Source of the DNA: JAGPKI01 sp052034135
GTDB taxonomy: Bacteria > Caldisericota > Caldisericia > UBA6126 > JAGPKI01
DNA length: 18,641 nucleotides
Assembly: GCA_052034135.1 (NCBI GenBank)
Contig: JBPOJC010000043.1
Coordinates: forward strand, 1-18,641
Direction: 5' to 3'
The notes under the pieces were generated by a model. That model did not search any database. It saw only the letters and a list, made by a program, of their open reading frames with translations, and was not told the origin of the DNA. Numbering within the stretch: the stretch's first letter is position 1; each line of letters opens with the position of its first letter. Shown piece after piece: positions 16,263-18,641 of this stretch. Made by a program: the position numbers and the translations under genes.

Positions 16263-16430
16263 ATTGATTACCTCTTCAAAATTTTCTTCAGTTGCATCAA
16301 TAACAATAGCTTTTGGTTTTCCATTAACTGTGATTATTGCCTCTTCCTTATTTAGGATTTTCCATAGGGCAGATGGATTATTTCTCAATGTTCTTATAGA
16401 TATAAGCTGCAATTTTCTCCATCCTTTCAT
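16260..16430 (-). pseudogene. truncated Phd/YefM-type antitoxin remnant
   Basis: Reading from ATG 16430, the product contains LISIRTLRNNPSALWKIL and then EEAIITVNGKPKAIVIDA. This is the N-terminal DNA-binding half of a Phd/YefM antitoxin. After about 57 codons (EENFEEVINY) the frame runs into antisense of the esterase remnant and stops at 16197, so the toxin-binding C-terminus is replaced by unrelated residues. No toxin gene is adjacent. The two remnants meet tail-to-tail at about 16256-16268, probably a deletion junction. The 85-codon frame from 16454 is open, so a protein could still be made, but it would not be a normal antitoxin. No Shine-Dalgarno is visible. Confidence 0.65.
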
Positions 16431-16481
16431 AATAATACTACAAAAAGTACACAATTAGTTTTCATTTTTACATACAATATG

Positions 16482-16616
16482 TCAACAGTATAATTTTTCT
16501 ATATCTACAGCTTCCTCTTTAATGAAACATACTTTTAAAGTTGTAATAAAAAGATAACCTATCTTGATAATTTCTATGCCATCTGCGAAGTTAGGGTTTT
16601 TAATATTTATTAACAC
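16482..16616 (-). other. uncertain 44-codon open stretch, possible gene fragment
   Basis: Between the antitoxin remnant and arsM, one minus-strand frame stays open from GTG 16616 to TGA 16482. It reads INIKNPNFADGIEIIKIG near its start and FIKEEAVDIEKLYC at its end. The composition looks protein-like, but there is no good ribosome-binding site and no family I recognise. It may be the tail of a degraded gene in the same decayed patch, or chance. Nothing else is seen in 16431-16691. Confidence 0.2.
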
Positions 16617-16691
16617 TCACTTATAAACCTTTAGGTGCAAACCATTAAGTTATGAAAAGTAGTTGTATTACTAACCTTATTTTATGGCTTT

Positions 16692-17447
16692 TTATAATTT
16701 AGTTGCTTCTACTTTTATGCTTTCAAGCTTAATTCCATTATATTGTCTTTTACTAATTTCTTTATCTTCACCTAAAATTCTGACTCTAAACCCTGCATTT
16801 TGAATTATTGTAATATAATCATCTTTTAATAATGCACCACCAACGCATCCTGCAATTAAATCTTCATCACTTCTTTGCTCTTCTGTCAATTCTTCCAATA
16901 AGACAATATCAGAAAGAAATATTTTCCCGCCATTTTTCAAAACTCTGTGTGCTTCGCTAAAAACTTTTTCTTTATTTGGGGATAAATTAATAACACAATT
17001 GCTTATAATAACGTCTACAGAATTTTCCTCAAGTGGCATATTCTCAATATCCCCCAATTTAAATTCAACATTTTTATAGCCATAATGCAGAGCATTTTCT
17101 TTAGCTTTCTGTATCATTTCTTCAGTTATATCTAAACCTATAACTTTTCCTGTATTTCCAACTTTTTTAGCAGCTAAAAAAACATCGAAACCAGCACCAC
17201 TTCCTAAATCTAAAACAACATCACCTTCTTTAATACTGGAAAGAGCCACTGGATTCCCGCAGCCAAGTCCTAAATTAGCTTCTGAAAAAGAATTAATTTC
17301 TTCTTCGGAATACCCGATGCTTTTAGATATATCTTTGGCTAAAGGTGAAGTATTGCAACATGAAGATGTGCTGCCGCATCCACAACCGCTGGTTGCAACT
17401 TTAGAATATTTTTTCTTAATAACTTTTTTTATTTCATCACTTTTCAT
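16692..17447 (-). CDS. arsM: arsenite S-adenosylmethionine methyltransferase
   Basis: ArsM methylates As(III) with S-adenosylmethionine to methylated, partly volatile arsenicals in the cytoplasm. The 251-residue protein shows the SAM motif VVLDLGSGAGFD (about 77-88) and GLDIT (104-108). It has the three family cysteines that bind arsenic: Cys63 in GLGCGNP, Cys151 in SNCVINLSPNK and Cys201 in AGCVGGA. The N-terminus has an extra cysteine cluster (GCGCG...CC, Cys22, 24, 30 and 31), seen in a subset of ArsM proteins and possibly a metal-sensing or binding patch. AAGGAG precedes ATG 17447, and a near-consensus promoter lies at 17493-17521. No arsR, arsB/acr3 or arsC is adjacent, so it acts alone here. 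It lies next to decayed DNA, which fits a laterally acquired island. Confidence 0.93.
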   Translation of the reverse strand: MKSDEIKKVIKKKYSKVATSGCGCGSTSSCCNTSPLAKDISKSIGYSEEEINSFSEANLGLGCGNPVALSSIKEGDVVLDLGSGAGFDVFLAAKKVGNTGKVIGLDITEEMIQKAKENALHYGYKNVEFKLGDIENMPLEENSVDVIISNCVINLSPNKEKVFSEAHRVLKNGGKIFLSDIVLLEELTEEQRSDEDLIAGCVGGALLKDDYITIIQNAGFRVRILGEDKEISKRQYNGIKLESIKVEATKL

Positions 17448-17492
17448 TTAATATTTCTCCTTAGTTATTACCATTTTTCCTCTATTACAATA

Positions 17493-17521
17493 ATTATAAT
17501 AGGCTGATGAATTTATGGCAA
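17493..17521 (-). promoter_or_regulatory. sigma70-type promoter of arsM
   Basis: On the minus strand TTGCCA (17516-17521, 5 of 6) is followed after exactly 17 bases by a perfect TATAAT (17493-17498). The start near 17486 leaves a leader of about 38 bases. No clear inverted repeat for an ArsR-type repressor overlaps it, so expression may be constitutive. Confidence 0.65.
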
Positions 17522-17532
17522 AAAAGTTTTTA

Positions 17533-18641
17533 TTAGTTACTCTGATATTGCCTTTTAGGTAAATCCATTAGCCATTTCCAAACTGGAATAAAGTGTATAA
17601 CTTTATCATCTGAATGCACATTTTTTTCCTCATCCCATGTTAGAACTGTGAGTAAATCTCCATTTAATTCTTCGCTTGCCTGAACAAGACTCTTGATCTC
17701 TCGTTGCTCAGTACTTATATTATTTGTTTGATATGAGACCTGTATTAATTCTGTAACTTTCAAATCTTTCTTGATCACAAAGTCTACTTCATTGTCATTC
17801 CTTGTTTTGTAGTAGAATAAATCACGATTGGGCATAAAACCTCTTTTTACAAGTTCAGTAAAAACAAGATTTTCCATTAATTTGCCGTAATCAGGAGAGT
17901 ATCTTAGTGCTTTTGCATTTATATAACCATTATCAACAACATAAACTTTCTTTGGAGACTTTAATTTACCTGAAAATTTAAAAGAAAAACAGTTCAAGTG
18001 GAATATTAGATAAGCTTCTTCCAGATATTCAATATACTTTTCAACCGTCGTAACACTTCTCAAAGACAAAGTTTCTTTTAGCTTTCTTAAAGTGTAATAG
18101 CTTGAAAAATTATTCACAAGAAAAGATGCGAGATTCTGTATCTGGTGCGAAAACCTCACTTTATACCTTTTTACCACATCCTTAAATAATATTGAGTCGA
18201 ATAATACACCAAGATATTCTTCTACACCAAAATTCTTGACAACAATTTCAGGAAAGCCTCCCACAGTTAAATATTTTTCAACTAAATTTAAAAGTTCACC
18301 CTTCTTCTGTGGGATAGATATTAATTCGTTGTCTAATTTATAATTATTTGCAAGTAAAAACTCTTTAAAATTAAATGGCATAATCTCAATTGGAATATGC
18401 CTACCAGTTAAAGAAGTTGCAAGCTCTTTGCTCAAAAGTTTTGCATTAGAACCAGTTATAATTAAATTATATCCCTCTCGCTTAAGCCGTTCAACAAATA
18501 GTTCCCAATTCGGCAGATTCTGCACTTCATCAAATAGAATTGTATTTATCCCACCATATACAGCATGAAGCTCTTTCATCAGTTCATCAGTATCTACTTG
18601 ATTATCGCTTATAAAGATTTCATCATCAAAATTAAAATAAA
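17533..18641 (-). CDS. AAA_14/DUF4143 family ATPase, N-terminus beyond the window
   Basis: The frame stays open to the window edge (YFNFDDEIF is readable upstream of the internal ATG at 18579), so the P-loop lies outside. Visible parts are the Walker B-like TILFDEVQN, the sensor-like LIITGSNAKLLS, a winged-helix middle (about 150-210 from that ATG) and a DUF4143 C-terminus. In the latter, YYKTRNDNEVDFVI and TELIQVSY resemble a PD-(D/E)XK nuclease fold. Such proteins are common in anaerobes and archaea and often lie in variable regions. Their role is unclear, and defence or mobile-element links have been proposed. No partner gene is visible. Its stop lies 11 bases upstream of the arsM -35. Confidence 0.88.
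   Translation of the reverse strand, partial: YFNFDDEIFISDNQVDTDELMKELHAVYGGINTILFDEVQNLPNWELFVERLKREGYNLIITGSNAKLLSKELATSLTGRHIPIEIMPFNFKEFLLANNYKLDNELISIPQKKGELLNLVEKYLTVGGFPEIVVKNFGVEEYLGVLFDSILFKDVVKRYKVRFSHQIQNLASFLVNNFSSYYTLRKLKETLSLRSVTTVEKYIEYLEEAYLIFHLNCFSFKFSGKLKSPKKVYVVDNGYINAKALRYSPDYGKLMENLVFTELVKRGFMPNRDLFYYKTRNDNEVDFVIKKDLKVTELIQVSYQTNNISTEQREIKSLVQASEELNGDLLTVLTWDEEKNVHSDDKVIHFIPVWKWLMDLPKRQYQSN

Noticed and set aside
16197..16454. Intact 85-codon antitoxin gene
   Set aside because: Only the first half after 16430 resembles Phd/YefM. The rest is antisense of the esterase remnant.

Overview
The window is AT-rich bacterial DNA. Most genes have Shine-Dalgarno sites (AGGAGG or GAGGTG types), several have sigma70-type promoters, and start codons are ATG or GTG. 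Large secreted proteins built from CARDB, Fn3, PKD and copper-amine-oxidase-N (stalk) domains sit beside intergenic repeats of the 'GTCATTCCCGC...GCGGGAATCCA' and 'GTCACCCTGAGGAG...' kind. This combination suggests an anaerobic, possibly thermophilic lineage such as Caldisericota or a deep Firmicutes-like group. That placement is inference at low confidence.

Layout. Positions 1-124 hold two minus-strand tRNA genes: tRNA-Thr(CGT), cut by the window edge, and tRNA-Val(CAC). About 800 bases without a gene follow, carrying two degenerate copies of a composite palindromic repeat. Next come a secreted GH114/TM1410-like lipoprotein, then endonuclease III (nth) and an Fpg/Nei-type DNA glycosylase, divergently arranged, so that a small base-excision-repair pair shares a 50-bp intergenic region. 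A 72-residue membrane protein follows, with a near-consensus promoter and a perfect palindrome over its transcription start. Divergent from it is an 11-TM DUF4153-like membrane protein.

Positions 5253-7984 are a minus-strand cluster. In transcription order it holds an overlapping TumE-like toxin-antitoxin pair, an overlooked 35-codon ORF with a good ribosome-binding site, an M16-type peptidase homologue that keeps HXXEH but lacks the third zinc-binding Glu, and a class I methyltransferase. The last three resemble a minimal peptide-modification (RiPP-like) locus. This is the best candidate in the window for something undescribed, but no transporter or radical-SAM enzyme is visible.

Positions 8249-15510 are a two-gene secreted operon. 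The first gene encodes a 1711-residue gingipain-like (C25) cysteine peptidase whose caspase-like domain is interrupted by six FG-GAP-type repeats. The second encodes a 707-residue protein that starts with a C25-propeptide-like domain and ends in a stalk domain. Propeptide and protease seem to be encoded separately.

The right end is decayed DNA followed by intact genes. An esterase pseudogene has a nonsense codon, a frameshift and a lost 3' end, and it is joined tail-to-tail to a truncated Phd/YefM antitoxin remnant. Then come a stand-alone arsenite methyltransferase (arsM) with a strong promoter and an AAA_14/DUF4143 ATPase cut by the window edge.
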